The position numbers and the translations under genes are program-made. From NCBI GenBank assembly GCA_900539845.1, contig UQDP01000015.1, positions 1-55,734 on the forward strand: a stretch of 55,734 nucleotides of DNA, read 5' to 3'. Shown here in pieces: positions 15,669 through 24,247 of the stretch. This DNA comes from an uncultured Oscillospiraceae bacterium (GTDB lineage Bacteria; Bacillota; Clostridia; Oscillospirales; Acutalibacteraceae). The notes beneath the pieces were generated by a model, which did not search any database, had not been told where the DNA came from, and was given only the letters and a program-made list of their open reading frames with translations. Within the stretch, counting starts at the first letter, position 1; every line of letters begins with the position of its first letter.

Positions 15669-17081
15669 TTATTTTGTAAAGAATGTTTTAAAGGCTTTAT
15701 ACGCCATATAGACGTCTATCTTGCTTACCACCTCGTAAGGCGCGTGCATGGAAAGCACGGGAACGCCCACGTCAATGGTGTCCACATCCAAATTGGCGAT
15801 ATACATTGCAACGGTTCCGCCGCCGCCGCCGTCCACCTTGCCGAGCTCGCCGCTCTGCCAGAGAACGCCGTTATTTTCAAGCAGCGCCTTTACCCAGCTA
15901 ACAAATTCGGCGGAAGCATCGCTCGTTTCACTCTTGCCGCGGCTGCCGGTAAACTTGGTTACGCAAACGCCGTTGTTGATCAGGCTGGAATTATTCTTTT
16001 CATAGGCAAACGCCCAAGTGGGATCAAACGCCGCGTTTACATCTGCCGAGAGACATTTGCTGTGCCTGAGCACATCTCTGCCCTCGCAGCCCTCCATGCG
16101 CGCGAGATCCTCGATAAAATATTTGAGATAGCTTGAATTGAGACCCGTATTGCCCACGCTGCCGATCTCCTCTTTATCGGTAAGCACGGTAACGGCTGTG
16201 TATTCCGGCACGCTGTCTATCTCCGCGATCGCCTCAAACGCGGGATAAGCGCAGACTCTGTCATCATGACCGTAGCCGCCTATCATGCTTTTGTCAAACC
16301 CGATATCGTCAACCGTAAACGCAGGCACAAGCTCCAATTCCGCTGAGAGAAAATCACGCTCAACGATGCCGTATTTTTCATAAAGGATATTGAGAATATT
16401 GAGCTTGATCTTTTCGCTCTCCTCATCATCCCTGAACGGACGCGAGCCGATCAGCACATTCATCTCCTCGCCTTTGATGAGCTCGTTCGGCTTTCTTGTG
16501 TACTGCTCAATCGCAAGATGGGGAAGAATATCGGTTATGCAGAACTTAGGCTCGCCCGGCATCTCGCCGAGTTTTATATCAACGAAAGTTCCGTCATTTT
16601 TGCAGATCCTGCCGTGGAGCGAAAGCGGAATAGCCGCCCACTGATATTTTTTAATGCCGCCGTAATAATGCGTTTTGAAGAAAGCAAGAGAGCCGTCCTC
16701 ATAAACAGGGCACTGCTTTAAATCGACTCTCGGCGAATCAATGTGCGCCGCAACGATGCGCACGCCCTCTTTAACAGGCCTTTTGCCCTTTACGCAAAGG
16801 ATGATAGATTTTCCCCTGTTTGCAACATAGACCTTTTGACCGGGGCTGAGCGGTTCTCCGAACTCGTCAAACTTTGAAAAGCCTGCCACCTTTGCCGTTT
16901 CCTCCGCCCAAGCGGCTGCCTCACGCTCTGTTTTGCAGTTCCACAGAAAGCCCTTGTAACCCTCGCAAAAGGTATCGCATATTTTGAGTTCTTCGTCGCT
17001 CATAACGTCCATACCGTTCTGCTTGTTGTTGAAAAGAAGCTTTTTCAGCTCTTTCGCACTTTTTTTACTGTTTTTGCTCAT
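15669..17081 (-). CDS. M18-family aminopeptidase
   Basis: 470 aa. A di-zinc aminopeptidase releasing N-terminal residues, often acidic or neutral ones, from peptides in the cytoplasm. Family marks: VRIVAAHIDSPRVDLKQCP (metal His and Asp), LTDKEEIGSVGNTGLNS (catalytic and metal Glu residues), GYGHDDRVCAYPAFEA (metal Asp), and a C-terminal VLSMHAPYEVVSKIDV holding the last metal His. The length fits M18 (about 430-480). It is the last gene of the murI-prfA operon; its ATG overlaps the end of the tsaC-coaE fusion by 4 nt, so the two should be translated together. Confidence 0.93.
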   Translation of the reverse strand: MSKNSKKSAKELKKLLFNNKQNGMDVMSDEELKICDTFCEGYKGFLWNCKTEREAAAWAEETAKVAGFSKFDEFGEPLSPGQKVYVANRGKSIILCVKGKRPVKEGVRIVAAHIDSPRVDLKQCPVYEDGSLAFFKTHYYGGIKKYQWAAIPLSLHGRICKNDGTFVDIKLGEMPGEPKFCITDILPHLAIEQYTRKPNELIKGEEMNVLIGSRPFRDDEESEKIKLNILNILYEKYGIVERDFLSAELELVPAFTVDDIGFDKSMIGGYGHDDRVCAYPAFEAIAEIDSVPEYTAVTVLTDKEEIGSVGNTGLNSSYLKYFIEDLARMEGCEGRDVLRHSKCLSADVNAAFDPTWAFAYEKNNSSLINNGVCVTKFTGSRGKSETSDASAEFVSWVKALLENNGVLWQSGELGKVDGGGGGTVAMYIANLDVDTIDVGVPVLSMHAPYEVVSKIDVYMAYKAFKTFFTK

Positions 17082-18646
17082 AACGATTCCTCCTTAAAAG
17101 TTTTAAGCTGTGAAAGAATATCTCTGCCGTCGTTGATAACGGTAAAATCCGAATGTTCCTTAAAAAACGCCTCGCTGTGCTGTGCGCCCATACGTTTCAG
17201 CGCCTGCTCCTTGGATATGCCGTCGCGCCGCATGATCCTTTCAAGGCGCAGTTCCTCGGGAGCCGTCACGCTGACGATCCTTGCGCAGAGTCTGTCCGCG
17301 CCGCTCTCAAAAAGCTGCGGAGCGTCCAGCACTGCCGGGAATACCGCTGCGCTTTCGCACATCTCAAGTATCCGCGGATGCATAATTCTGTTCAGCGTTT
17401 CAAGCTTTTCCTTATCGGCAAACGCCCTGTCCGCCAAAAGCTTACGGTTGAGTCTGCCGTTTTCAAGAATATCCTGCCCGAATTTTTCAGCGAGCAGCGG
17501 AAAAACAGGAGAATGATCCTCTGTTATTTTTTTTGCATAAAAATCCGCGTCAACAATAGTATAACCCATTGCCGCAAGCTTTTGCGAAACATAGCTTTTG
17601 CCTGCGCCCGTCTGACCCGTAAGCCCGATCAGAAACGGTCTTTCAAGGTCGATCACGCAGAAAGCCGCCGCGCGTATCAGGCGGTTATAGACCGCAAGCC
17701 CGACTCCGGTCAGCTTGGGATTCCTTGCGTAGACTTTTTCGGCGCCGAGCTCGTCAAGCTTTCGCAGCGCGTCAAACAACGCATGGGACTGGCTTAAATC
17801 GTCCCCCTCCCTGCCGAACGTAACTTTCGGAATCTCTATATGATCCCCCTCATAGCAGAGCGCAAACGCACCCTTTTGGGAATTCACGTATTTTTCGTAT
17901 TTTACGCGGTTCGCGTTTACAATGATGATCTTCGCTTTCGGAGCGTAATGCTTGTATTTCATACCGGGAGACGCCGCCGTTTCGCCGTCCGCCATACCCT
18001 CGGTAACGGCACGGGCAATATCCACCCTGCCGATGACCTCGCTGAGCATTTCCCTCGTTACGGCGCCGGGGCGCAGAATGGTGGGCACATCGCCGGCAAG
18101 GGAAAGCACCGTGGATTCTATGCCGAACTCACAGCTGCCGCCGTCTATGACCGCGTCGATCCTGCCCCGCATATCCTCTATAACATATTTCGCGTTCGTG
18201 GGGCTGGGCAGCCCGCTCGTGTTCGCGCTCGGCGCGGCAACAGGCGTGCCTGCCGCTTTGATAAACGCCCTTGCGACGGGATTCTGCGGCATTCTGATGC
18301 CCACAGTATCCAGACCGCCGCTGACAACGCTGCCTATTTTTTCGCTTTTCGGCAGGATGATCGTAAGAGGGCCCGGGAAGAAAGCATCCATAAGCGCTTT
18401 TGCCGCAGGCGTTACCTCTTTCACGAGCGGCAGAATATCCTCTTTTTCCGCGATATGAACGATCAGGGGATTGTCGCTCGGGCGGCCTTTTGCCTTATAG
18501 ATCTTTGACACGGCTTCTTCGTTCAGCGCGTCCGCGCCGAGACCGTACACCGTTTCCGTGGGGAAAGCAACCAGACCGCCGCGCCGGATGATCTCCCCCG
18601 CCGCCGCAATATTCTCATTTGTGGGTTTCAATATCCTTGTTTCCAT
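17078..18646 (-). CDS. Fusion: threonylcarbamoyl-AMP synthase (TsaC/Sua5) + dephospho-CoA kinase (CoaE)
   Basis: 522 aa combining two essential enzymes. Residues 1 to about 335 are a full Sua5: YrdC domain (GGLVAFPTETVYGLGADA, IYKAKGRPSDNPLIVHI, AAPSANTSG) plus the smaller Sua5 C-terminal domain (NPKLTGVGLAVYNRLIRAA). It makes threonylcarbamoyl-AMP for the t6A37 base of ANN-reading tRNAs. Residues about 338-522 are CoaE, the last step of coenzyme A synthesis: P-loop FLIGLTGQTGAGKSYVSQKL, the IVDADFYAKKI stretch and lid residues ERIMRRDGISKEQALKRM. The start at 18646 has AGAAGG seven nt upstream, better than the ATG at 18667. It sits between prfA and the aminopeptidase, matching the known prfA-sua5 linkage of Firmicutes; prmC is absent. 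Confidence 0.92.
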   Translation of the reverse strand: METRILKPTNENIAAAGEIIRRGGLVAFPTETVYGLGADALNEEAVSKIYKAKGRPSDNPLIVHIAEKEDILPLVKEVTPAAKALMDAFFPGPLTIILPKSEKIGSVVSGGLDTVGIRMPQNPVARAFIKAAGTPVAAPSANTSGLPSPTNAKYVIEDMRGRIDAVIDGGSCEFGIESTVLSLAGDVPTILRPGAVTREMLSEVIGRVDIARAVTEGMADGETAASPGMKYKHYAPKAKIIIVNANRVKYEKYVNSQKGAFALCYEGDHIEIPKVTFGREGDDLSQSHALFDALRKLDELGAEKVYARNPKLTGVGLAVYNRLIRAAAFCVIDLERPFLIGLTGQTGAGKSYVSQKLAAMGYTIVDADFYAKKITEDHSPVFPLLAEKFGQDILENGRLNRKLLADRAFADKEKLETLNRIMHPRILEMCESAAVFPAVLDAPQLFESGADRLCARIVSVTAPEELRLERIMRRDGISKEQALKRMGAQHSEAFFKEHSDFTVINDGRDILSQLKTFKEESL

Positions 18647-18691
18647 GTATATGCCTTCTGTTTGCATATTTTAATATAACTGTATTTACAG

Positions 18692-19768
18692 TTACTCTTC
18701 CGTGCTGGCTTTGAGCTTTTCGGCTGTGTCGGCGGTTATGAGTGCGTCTATCAGTTCTTCAAGATCGCCGTTCAGGATCTGCTCAAGCCTGTAAAGCGTA
18801 AGCCCGATGCGGTGATCCGTTACCCTGCCCTGAGGATAATTATAGGTTCTGATCCTCTCCGAGCGGTCGCCGGTGCCGACCTGCGCTTTTCGCTCGCCCG
18901 CGATCTCCGCGTCATGCTTTGCCTTTTCTGCGTCATACAGCCTTGCGCGCAAAACTTTCATTGCCTTTTCTTTATTTTTGTGCTGGCTGCGTTCATCCTG
19001 GCACTCCACGACCGTGCCCGTTGGGATATGCGTGATTCGGATTGCGGATGATGTTTTGTTTATATGCTGACCGCCTGCGCCGCTGGAGCGGAAAGTGTCT
19101 ATCTGCAGATCCTTTTCGTTGAGCTCAAAGTCCACCTCTTCAGCCTCCGGCAGAACAGCGACCGTTACGGTTGAGGTGTGTATTCTGCCCTGACTTTCCG
19201 TTTCCGGCACGCGCTGCACTCTGTGGACGCCGCTTTCAAACTTAAAACGGCTGTAAGCGCCGTCGCCGTCCACGGAAAAACTGATCTCCTTATATCCGCC
19301 GAGCCCCGTTTCGTTGGCGTTGATCACTTCGGTCTTAAAGCCCTTGGATTCGGCGTACATGGAATACATTCTGAAAAGCACGCCTGCAAAAAGCGCGCTC
19401 TCTTCACCGCCGGCGCCGCCGCGTATCTCAATAATAACGTTTTTATCATCGTTCGGGTCACGCGGCAGGAGCAGTATTTTCAGTTCCTCGGCTATGCGTT
19501 CGCAGTCCGCCCTGCTCTGCTCCAGCTCCTCCTTTGCCATCTCGGCAAGATCGTCGTCAAGGCCGCTGTCCGAAAGCATTTCGCGGCAGTCATCGCAGCT
19601 TTTACGCGCGTTCTTATATTCCCGAAACTTTTCAACAACGGGCGTGAGGTGCTTAAGCTCTTTCATCAGCTTTGTATATTTTTCCATATCCGAGGCGATT
19701 TCGGGTGTGCACACGAGCGCGTTGATCTCCTCGTATCTCTTTTCGACCTCGTTTAACTTTTCAAACAT
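18692..19768 (-). CDS. prfA: Peptide chain release factor 1
   Basis: 358 aa. Recognises UAA and UAG and triggers peptide release on the ribosome. The GGQ loop is in [20 protein letters not shown], and [20 protein letters not shown] is the RF1/RF2 domain block with the PxT-type codon recognition region (PETES) as in RF1. Length is normal. It starts 4 nt after the murI stop, with AAAAGGTGA as ribosome binding site inside the end of murI, so it is part of the DUF951-murI-prfA operon. Confidence 0.97.
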   Translation of the reverse strand: MFEKLNEVEKRYEEINALVCTPEIASDMEKYTKLMKELKHLTPVVEKFREYKNARKSCDDCREMLSDSGLDDDLAEMAKEELEQSRADCERIAEELKILLLPRDPNDDKNVIIEIRGGAGGEESALFAGVLFRMYSMYAESKGFKTEVINANETGLGGYKEISFSVDGDGAYSRFKFESGVHRVQRVPETESQGRIHTSTVTVAVLPEAEEVDFELNEKDLQIDTFRSSGAGGQHINKTSSAIRITHIPTGTVVECQDERSQHKNKEKAMKVLRARLYDAEKAKHDAEIAGERKAQVGTGDRSERIRTYNYPQGRVTDHRIGLTLYRLEQILNGDLEELIDALITADTAEKLKASTEE

Positions 19769-19772
19769 CAGA

Positions 19773-20543
19773 TCACCTTTTCAGCAGGCTGTAAAAACGC
19801 TCTGCTTTTTGCTTTCTTATCTCTTCGCTTTCGCTTGAATCTATAAATTCAATACTGCCGGCGTTTTTCTGCGCATTGAGCATTCCGTTTTCCCTGAGCA
19901 GATATTCCAGCCGTCTTGCCACACCGTTTGCGCCGTCAAAAAAGCGCACGTTTCCGAGCACGGCGGAAATCTCCTTTTTTATGAGCGGATAATGCGTGCA
20001 GCCGAGCACAACATTTTTCACCTTGCCCCGGTAGGGCGAAAGCGTTTTTTCAAGATAATCGAGTATCTCGCTTTCCGTGCCGTTTTCTATCAGATCGGCA
20101 AGGCCGGGGCAGGCGTGTATGCTTGTATTGTGATTATAGTATGAATAATAAAGGCGGCGAAACTTTTCACTTTTTATCGTGCCTTTTGTTGCCATAATAA
20201 GCGTTGCGCCCTGCGGCGTTTCATCGTGCACCACCTTATACGCAGGCTCGATCGCCGCGATCGGTATGCCGGGATACACGGCTCGCAGGCTTTTTGCCGC
20301 TTTTGCCGAGGCGGTATTACAGGCAATCACGATAGCCTTGCAGCATTTTTCTTTCATGAAAAAATCGGATATCTCAAGGCAGTGTGAGAGGATCTCACCG
20401 TCGCTCTTATCGCCGTACGGGTTGTTTTTTGAATCGCTGAAAAACAGATAGTTTTCATTGGGGAGAAGCCTGACCGCCTCATTCAAAACAGTTATGCCGC
20501 CTACGCCGGAATCAAGGAAGCCTATCGGCGCAGAATTACTCAG
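19773..20543 (-). CDS. murI: Glutamate racemase
   Basis: 256 aa. Supplies D-glutamate for peptidoglycan. Motifs are [18 protein letters not shown], the first catalytic cysteine in [17 protein letters not shown] and the second in [16 protein letters not shown]. No ATG, GTG or TTG lies at a sensible place: the frame continues upstream only through the DUF951 gene. A CTG at 20543 overlaps the DUF951 stop as CTGA, exactly as ATGA overlaps usually do, and AGAGGA lies 6 nt before it. I therefore take CTG as the start, coupled to DUF951 translation; this is an inference, the family assignment is not. Confidence 0.92.
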   Translation of the reverse strand: MSNSAPIGFLDSGVGGITVLNEAVRLLPNENYLFFSDSKNNPYGDKSDGEILSHCLEISDFFMKEKCCKAIVIACNTASAKAAKSLRAVYPGIPIAAIEPAYKVVHDETPQGATLIMATKGTIKSEKFRRLYYSYYNHNTSIHACPGLADLIENGTESEILDYLEKTLSPYRGKVKNVVLGCTHYPLIKKEISAVLGNVRFFDGANGVARRLEYLLRENGMLNAQKNAGSIEFIDSSESEEIRKQKAERFYSLLKR

Positions 20544-20725
20544 AACTGTTCCTCTTTTTTCTTTTTTATGCTTTTGAGCGCCTTTATGCGCGGCACCATG
20601 ACCTCTCTTCCGCAGCCGAGGCATTTGAGCTTATAATCCACGCCCAGGCGCAGGATCTGAAACTCCCGGCAGCCGCAGGGGTGCGGTTTTTTCATGATCA
20701 CGATATCGTTGAGCTGCAATTCCAA
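20540..20725 (-). CDS. DUF951 family small zinc-ribbon-like protein
   Basis: 61 aa from the TTG at 20725. The sequence LELQLNDIVIMKKPHPCGC and then KLKCLGCGREVMVPR is the DUF951 (YyzM-like) family, with a Cys pair on each side of a short beta domain that may bind zinc. The role is unknown. GGGTGA is well placed for the TTG; a GTG three codons earlier (20734) is an alternative. It is the first gene of the operon with murI, prfA, tsaC-coaE and the aminopeptidase, and its last codons carry the murI ribosome binding site. Confidence 0.85.
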   Translation of the reverse strand: MELQLNDIVIMKKPHPCGCREFQILRLGVDYKLKCLGCGREVMVPRIKALKSIKKKKEEQF

Positions 20726-20779
20726 AAAAATCACCCGAAAACGCGCAGAGAAGCCTGCGCCGTTTTATTTTCAGAATGT

Positions 20780-20808
20780 ATTTTATCACATATTTATTAT
20801 GTTTACAA
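20780..20808 (-). promoter_or_regulatory. Promoter of the DUF951-murI-prfA operon
   Basis: Minus strand TTGTAA (20808-20803), 17-nt spacer, TAAAAT (20785-20780), about 55 nt before the first gene. Confidence 0.55.
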
Positions 20809-20899
20809 CATAATTGCCCCGAAATTTGCATACATTTAAAACAGACAATATTAAGGCGGCGGAAATAAAAGACCGCACCGTTTAAAGAGAGTGAATGTT

Positions 20900-21811
20900 A
20901 TGAAATTTTACCCGGAAGGGCAAAACGAACAGCTTATGAGGACCTTTGACACACTGGAGAACGTTAAGATAGCAATGATGAACGGCAGCGTTATAGAATC
21001 GCGCGTACTTCTATGCGACAGCGAACACAACCTGCATGTGGATCTGGGAATCATACGAGGCGTGATCCCCCGCGAAGAGGGCGCCATTGGAATAGACGAC
21101 GGAACAACGAGGGACATAGCTCTGATCTCAAAGGTCAACAAGCCGGTATGCTTTGTTATTCTCGGCTTTCAGCGCGATGACAGCGGAAACATAAGCGCTA
21201 TTCTTTCCCGAAAAGCCGTGCAGCTCGGCTGCAAAAAGAATTTTATAGACAATCTGAACGAGGGAGATATCATCGACGCACGCGTCACGCATCTTGAAAA
21301 ATTCGGCGCGTTTATTGACATCGGCGCGGGCATAAACGCGCTCATTCCCATAGATATGCTGTCCGTTTCCCGTATCAACCATCCGCGCGAGCGTGTTTAT
21401 GAGGGCGAGAACATACGGGTCGTGCTCAGAAAAAGAGAGCCCCACAAGCTGACCTTTTCTCTTAAGGAGCTGCTGGGCACATGGAGCGAGAACGCCATGA
21501 TGTTCGAGCCGGGAGAGACCGTGACCGGCACTGTGAGGAGCATTGAAACGTACGGTGTTTTTGTTGAGCTTACACCCAATCTGGCAGGTCTTGCCGAGCC
21601 GTGTGACTATCTATTTGAGGGGCAGAGAGTCGCCGTCTACATAAAATCCGTGCTGCCCGATAAAATGAAGATCAAGCTTGTGATCGTTGAGGCGTTTGAG
21701 GAATCGGAAATGGCGCAGGAGCTTACATATTTTGTAAACGGCGACCATATTGACCGTTTTGACTATTCGCCGCCCAACGCCCCCAAGGTAATCTCAACCG
21801 TTTTTGACTGA
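20900..21811 (+). CDS. Protein with three S1 RNA-binding domains (short RpsA-like)
   Basis: 303 aa. Three S1/OB-fold repeats can be traced: a diverged one (about 10-85, GSVIESRVLLCDSEHNLHVD), a clear one (about 105-180, GDIIDARVTHLEKFGAFIDI) and a third (about 205-270, GETVTGTVRSIETYGVFVEL). This is the layout of the short S1-like proteins of Clostridia, which bind single-stranded RNA and may help mRNA loading or decay; it is not a full six-domain ribosomal S1. The ATG at 20900 is preceded by AAAGAGAG; a GTG three codons upstream is possible. It is a single-gene unit divergent from the DUF951 operon and ends at a strong terminator. Confidence 0.85.
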   Translation: MKFYPEGQNEQLMRTFDTLENVKIAMMNGSVIESRVLLCDSEHNLHVDLGIIRGVIPREEGAIGIDDGTTRDIALISKVNKPVCFVILGFQRDDSGNISAILSRKAVQLGCKKNFIDNLNEGDIIDARVTHLEKFGAFIDIGAGINALIPIDMLSVSRINHPRERVYEGENIRVVLRKREPHKLTFSLKELLGTWSENAMMFEPGETVTGTVRSIETYGVFVELTPNLAGLAEPCDYLFEGQRVAVYIKSVLPDKMKIKLVIVEAFEESEMAQELTYFVNGDHIDRFDYSPPNAPKVISTVFD

Positions 21812-21824
21812 TATCCTATTCAAA

Positions 21825-21866
21825 ATATATATAAAAATCCCGCATAATATATATAAAAATCCCGCA
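21825..21866. repeat. Two tandem 20-bp copies before a terminator
   Basis: ATATATATAAAAATCCCGCA occurs at 21825-21844 and again at 21847-21866, a 22-bp period. The second copy supplies the left arm of the terminator; the first looks like a slipped duplicate. Confidence 0.8.
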
Positions 21867-21886
21867 CACAGGTGCGGGATTTTCCT
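21856..21886. terminator. Terminator after the S1 gene
   Basis: AAAATCCCGCAC (21856-21867) pairs perfectly with GTGCGGGATTTT (21872-21883), loop of four; near-symmetric, so it can work in both directions. Confidence 0.85.
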
Positions 21887-21897
21887 TTTATGAGAAA

Positions 21898-21931
21898 ATA
21901 AAGAAAGCCGTTCATCCAACGATGAACGGCT
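21898..21931 (-). terminator. Terminator of the tRNA-Gly gene
   Basis: On the minus strand AGCCGTTCAT/ATGAACGGCT (21922-21931 with 21906-21915) followed by TTCTTTATTTT; it begins 2 nt after the encoded CCA. Confidence 0.85.
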
Positions 21932-21933
21932 TG

Positions 21934-22009
21934 TGGAGCGGATTACGAGACTCGAACTCGCTACCTCCACCTTGGCAAGGTGGCGCTCTACCGGATGAGC
22001 TAAATCCGC
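21934..22009 (-). tRNA. tRNA-Gly (anticodon GCC)
   Basis: 76 nt with CCA encoded. Acceptor stem GCGGATT/AATCCGC with discriminator U, D-arm with AGCTC and GAGC, anticodon arm CCACC-TTGCCAA-GGTGG giving anticodon GCC, and T-arm with GTTCGAGTC. All stems close, so it should be functional. It decodes GGC/GGU. It has its own promoter and terminator. Confidence 0.97.
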
Positions 22010-22022
22010 ATGCAACAATAGA

Positions 22023-22051
22023 AGTATACAAAATGGCAGCGGATTTGTCAA
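22023..22051 (-). promoter_or_regulatory. tRNA-Gly promoter
   Basis: Perfect TTGACA (22051-22046), 17-nt spacer and TATACT (22028-22023) on the minus strand, about 14 nt before the tRNA 5' end. Confidence 0.85.
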
Positions 22052-22159
22052 TACCGAAAGCAAAAAAACTTGATTTAATATACTTTACTTTACCCTGCCT
22101 TTTTGCTAAAATTATTATACTTAAAATATTAAGACCAGTGTTGAAAAGCAGGCGGTATC

Positions 22160-23230
22160 ATGAATTATCAGATCAATCCCGTTGGCGGCATATGGAGCGG
22201 CGGAATGTTTTCCGTGCCTATGGCCGTGGCGGATACATATATAAAACTTGCAAGCGAATATCAGATAAAGGCGCTGCTTTTTATTCTGAGCAGAAACGGC
22301 GTATGCACTTCAGCAGAAATCGCCAAAAAATTCGGAATGACGATGCAGGACGCGGAAAACATAATGGATTTCTGGGTGGCGGAAGACATTGTGGCGCAGT
22401 CAAACAACGCCGCTGCCAAACACACTGCCGAAGCACAAGCCGACCCAAGCGATAAAAATGATAACATCCGTGTGCCGCAGCAGGAAAATAAGGCGGTTGT
22501 TGAAACAGCGCCAAAGAAAAGCACCGACGGGCACACAGCGCAAATCAAAGCGCCCACGCTTTCGCCGAAAGAGATTGTTGACATATCCGCCGAAAGGCAG
22601 GATATTGCAGCCGTTTTAAACGAGGCGCAAAAGGTTTACGGGCGCTCAATCAGCCACAGCGAACAGGAAACGCTCGTTAACCTTGTTTCCTTTTACGGCA
22701 TGGCGCCCGAGGTGGTGCTGATGCTGCTGGCGTACTGCAAAAGCAGAAAAGACGCAGGCTTCGCCGTAAGCGCGGCATATTTTTACAGGATCGCACAGAA
22801 CTGGCAAGAGGACGGAATCGACAATGTGGACGCCGCTGAGGAAAGAATTTGCGAGCTTGAAAGGACCGATATTTTCTGGGAAAGGATCAAAGAGGCGGCT
22901 GAACTTGTTAAAAAAGCACCCACGGAAACCCAGCGCAAAATGATATCGGGCTGGCAAAAGGATTTTTCCGAAGAGATGATCTTTCTTGCGATCAGCATTA
23001 TGAGGGAAAATATAGACAAGCCCGACCTGCGCTATGTTGATAAGATCCTGAAAAACTGGAAAAAATCGGGAATAAAAACGCCGCAGGATGCCGAAACTGA
23101 AAAGGCAAGATTTGAAAAGAAAAAAGAGGAAAAAGAAAAGGGCGGCACAGGCACGATAAGCCGAAAACCTACATATGACCTTGAAAAGATTAAAAATGAC
23201 GCGCACAACAACACGGATATAAAATATTAA
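22160..23230 (+). CDS. DnaD-domain replication protein
   Basis: 356 aa. The N-terminal region (about 1-85) resembles the DnaD winged helix (ALLFILSRNGVCTSAEIAKK); a low-complexity linker follows, and two helical DnaB_2/DnaD C-terminal repeats lie at about 150-220 (YGRSISHSEQETLVNLVSFY) and 235-310. These repeats carry DNA remodelling activity in DnaD, which with DnaB and DnaI loads the replicative helicase in Firmicutes. The DnaI-like gene starts 9 nt after its stop, so the two form a helicase-loading unit. A prophage origin is unlikely because no phage genes are near. Confidence 0.88.
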   Translation: MNYQINPVGGIWSGGMFSVPMAVADTYIKLASEYQIKALLFILSRNGVCTSAEIAKKFGMTMQDAENIMDFWVAEDIVAQSNNAAAKHTAEAQADPSDKNDNIRVPQQENKAVVETAPKKSTDGHTAQIKAPTLSPKEIVDISAERQDIAAVLNEAQKVYGRSISHSEQETLVNLVSFYGMAPEVVLMLLAYCKSRKDAGFAVSAAYFYRIAQNWQEDGIDNVDAAEERICELERTDIFWERIKEAAELVKKAPTETQRKMISGWQKDFSEEMIFLAISIMRENIDKPDLRYVDKILKNWKKSGIKTPQDAETEKARFEKKKEEKEKGGTGTISRKPTYDLEKIKNDAHNNTDIKY

Positions 23231-23239
23231 GGAGAAAAG

Positions 23240-24211
23240 ATGCCTTACAGAAATTTTGTTTATCAAAAAGCAATCAACATTTTGCAGCACAGGCGCGACA
23301 ACGCCGCGCTTGACCTGCAGGAAAGAACGAGGCTTGCGACAGAAAAAATACCGCAGCTTGCCGATATTCAGGCAGAGCTTTCCAAGATAGGCTATTCCAT
23401 ATCCACGCTTTTGTTCAGAGGAAAAAACGCGCAGCAGGAGGTGGATCGCCTGAAAGAAAAGAGCCTTGCGCTTCAAAAGCGGAAACGCGCCCTGCTTGCC
23501 GAAAACGGCTTTGAGGAGGACGCGCTGACCATGAAATACATCTGCCCCGTTTGCAGCGACACCGGCTTTGTGGGAGAGCGCATGTGCTCCTGCCACAGAG
23601 AACTGCTCAAGGAGATTGAAAGGGATTCCATACGAAAGATCGCCCCTATAGATGAGTGCACGTTTGAGAGCTTCAAGGTGGAATACTATCCTGAAGCCGC
23701 TATGGAGAACGGCGTATCGCCCAGAAAAAAGGCGGCAAAAATAGTGGAAAGCTGCCGAAAATACGCGCAGACCTTTACCCCAAGCTCCCCGAATCTGCTT
23801 TTGATGGGCGGAACGGGGCTTGGCAAAACACACCTGAGCCTTGCCATTGCAAATGTGGTAATCAACCGCGGTTATTCGGTGATCTACGGCTCCAGCCAGA
23901 ATATTTTTTCCGATCTGCAGAATGAAAATTTCGGCAGGAGCGATAATATATATTATAAAGAGCATGACGTGCTGGGAGCCGATCTGCTTATTATCGACGA
24001 CCTCGGCACGGAATTCAAAAATCAGTTTTCCGTTGCCTGCCTTTATAACATCATAAACACGCGAATATTAAGGAAAAGAGCCACTATAATCAGCACCAAT
24101 TATGATCACGACGATCTTGAGCGTGATTACAATCAGCGCGTTACGAGCCGGCTTGCCGGGGAATACTCCGCGCTGGAGCTTGAGGGCAACGATATCCGAT
24201 ACATAAAATAA
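23240..24211 (+). CDS. DnaI/DnaC-like AAA+ helicase loader
   Basis: 323 aa. The N-terminal half has a zinc-type cysteine cluster (YICPVCSDTGFVGERMCSCH) like the DnaI N-terminal domain that contacts the helicase. The AAA+ part has Walker A LLLMGGTGLGKTHLSLAI, Walker B LLIIDDLGTE, sensor ISTNYDHDDL and an Arg finger region QRVTSRLAGEY. It should load the replicative DNA helicase together with the DnaD protein encoded just upstream. AGGAG precedes the ATG. Confidence 0.93.
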   Translation: MPYRNFVYQKAINILQHRRDNAALDLQERTRLATEKIPQLADIQAELSKIGYSISTLLFRGKNAQQEVDRLKEKSLALQKRKRALLAENGFEEDALTMKYICPVCSDTGFVGERMCSCHRELLKEIERDSIRKIAPIDECTFESFKVEYYPEAAMENGVSPRKKAAKIVESCRKYAQTFTPSSPNLLLMGGTGLGKTHLSLAIANVVINRGYSVIYGSSQNIFSDLQNENFGRSDNIYYKEHDVLGADLLIIDDLGTEFKNQFSVACLYNIINTRILRKRATIISTNYDHDDLERDYNQRVTSRLAGEYSALELEGNDIRYIK

Positions 24212-24247
24212 AGCTTTTGAAACGGGCGCGGCAAAGGAGGGAGTGCG

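Noticed and set aside
22646..23965. 439-aa minus-strand ORF opposite dnaD and dnaI
   Set aside because: Antisense to two genes with firm motifs; composition typical of a mirror frame.
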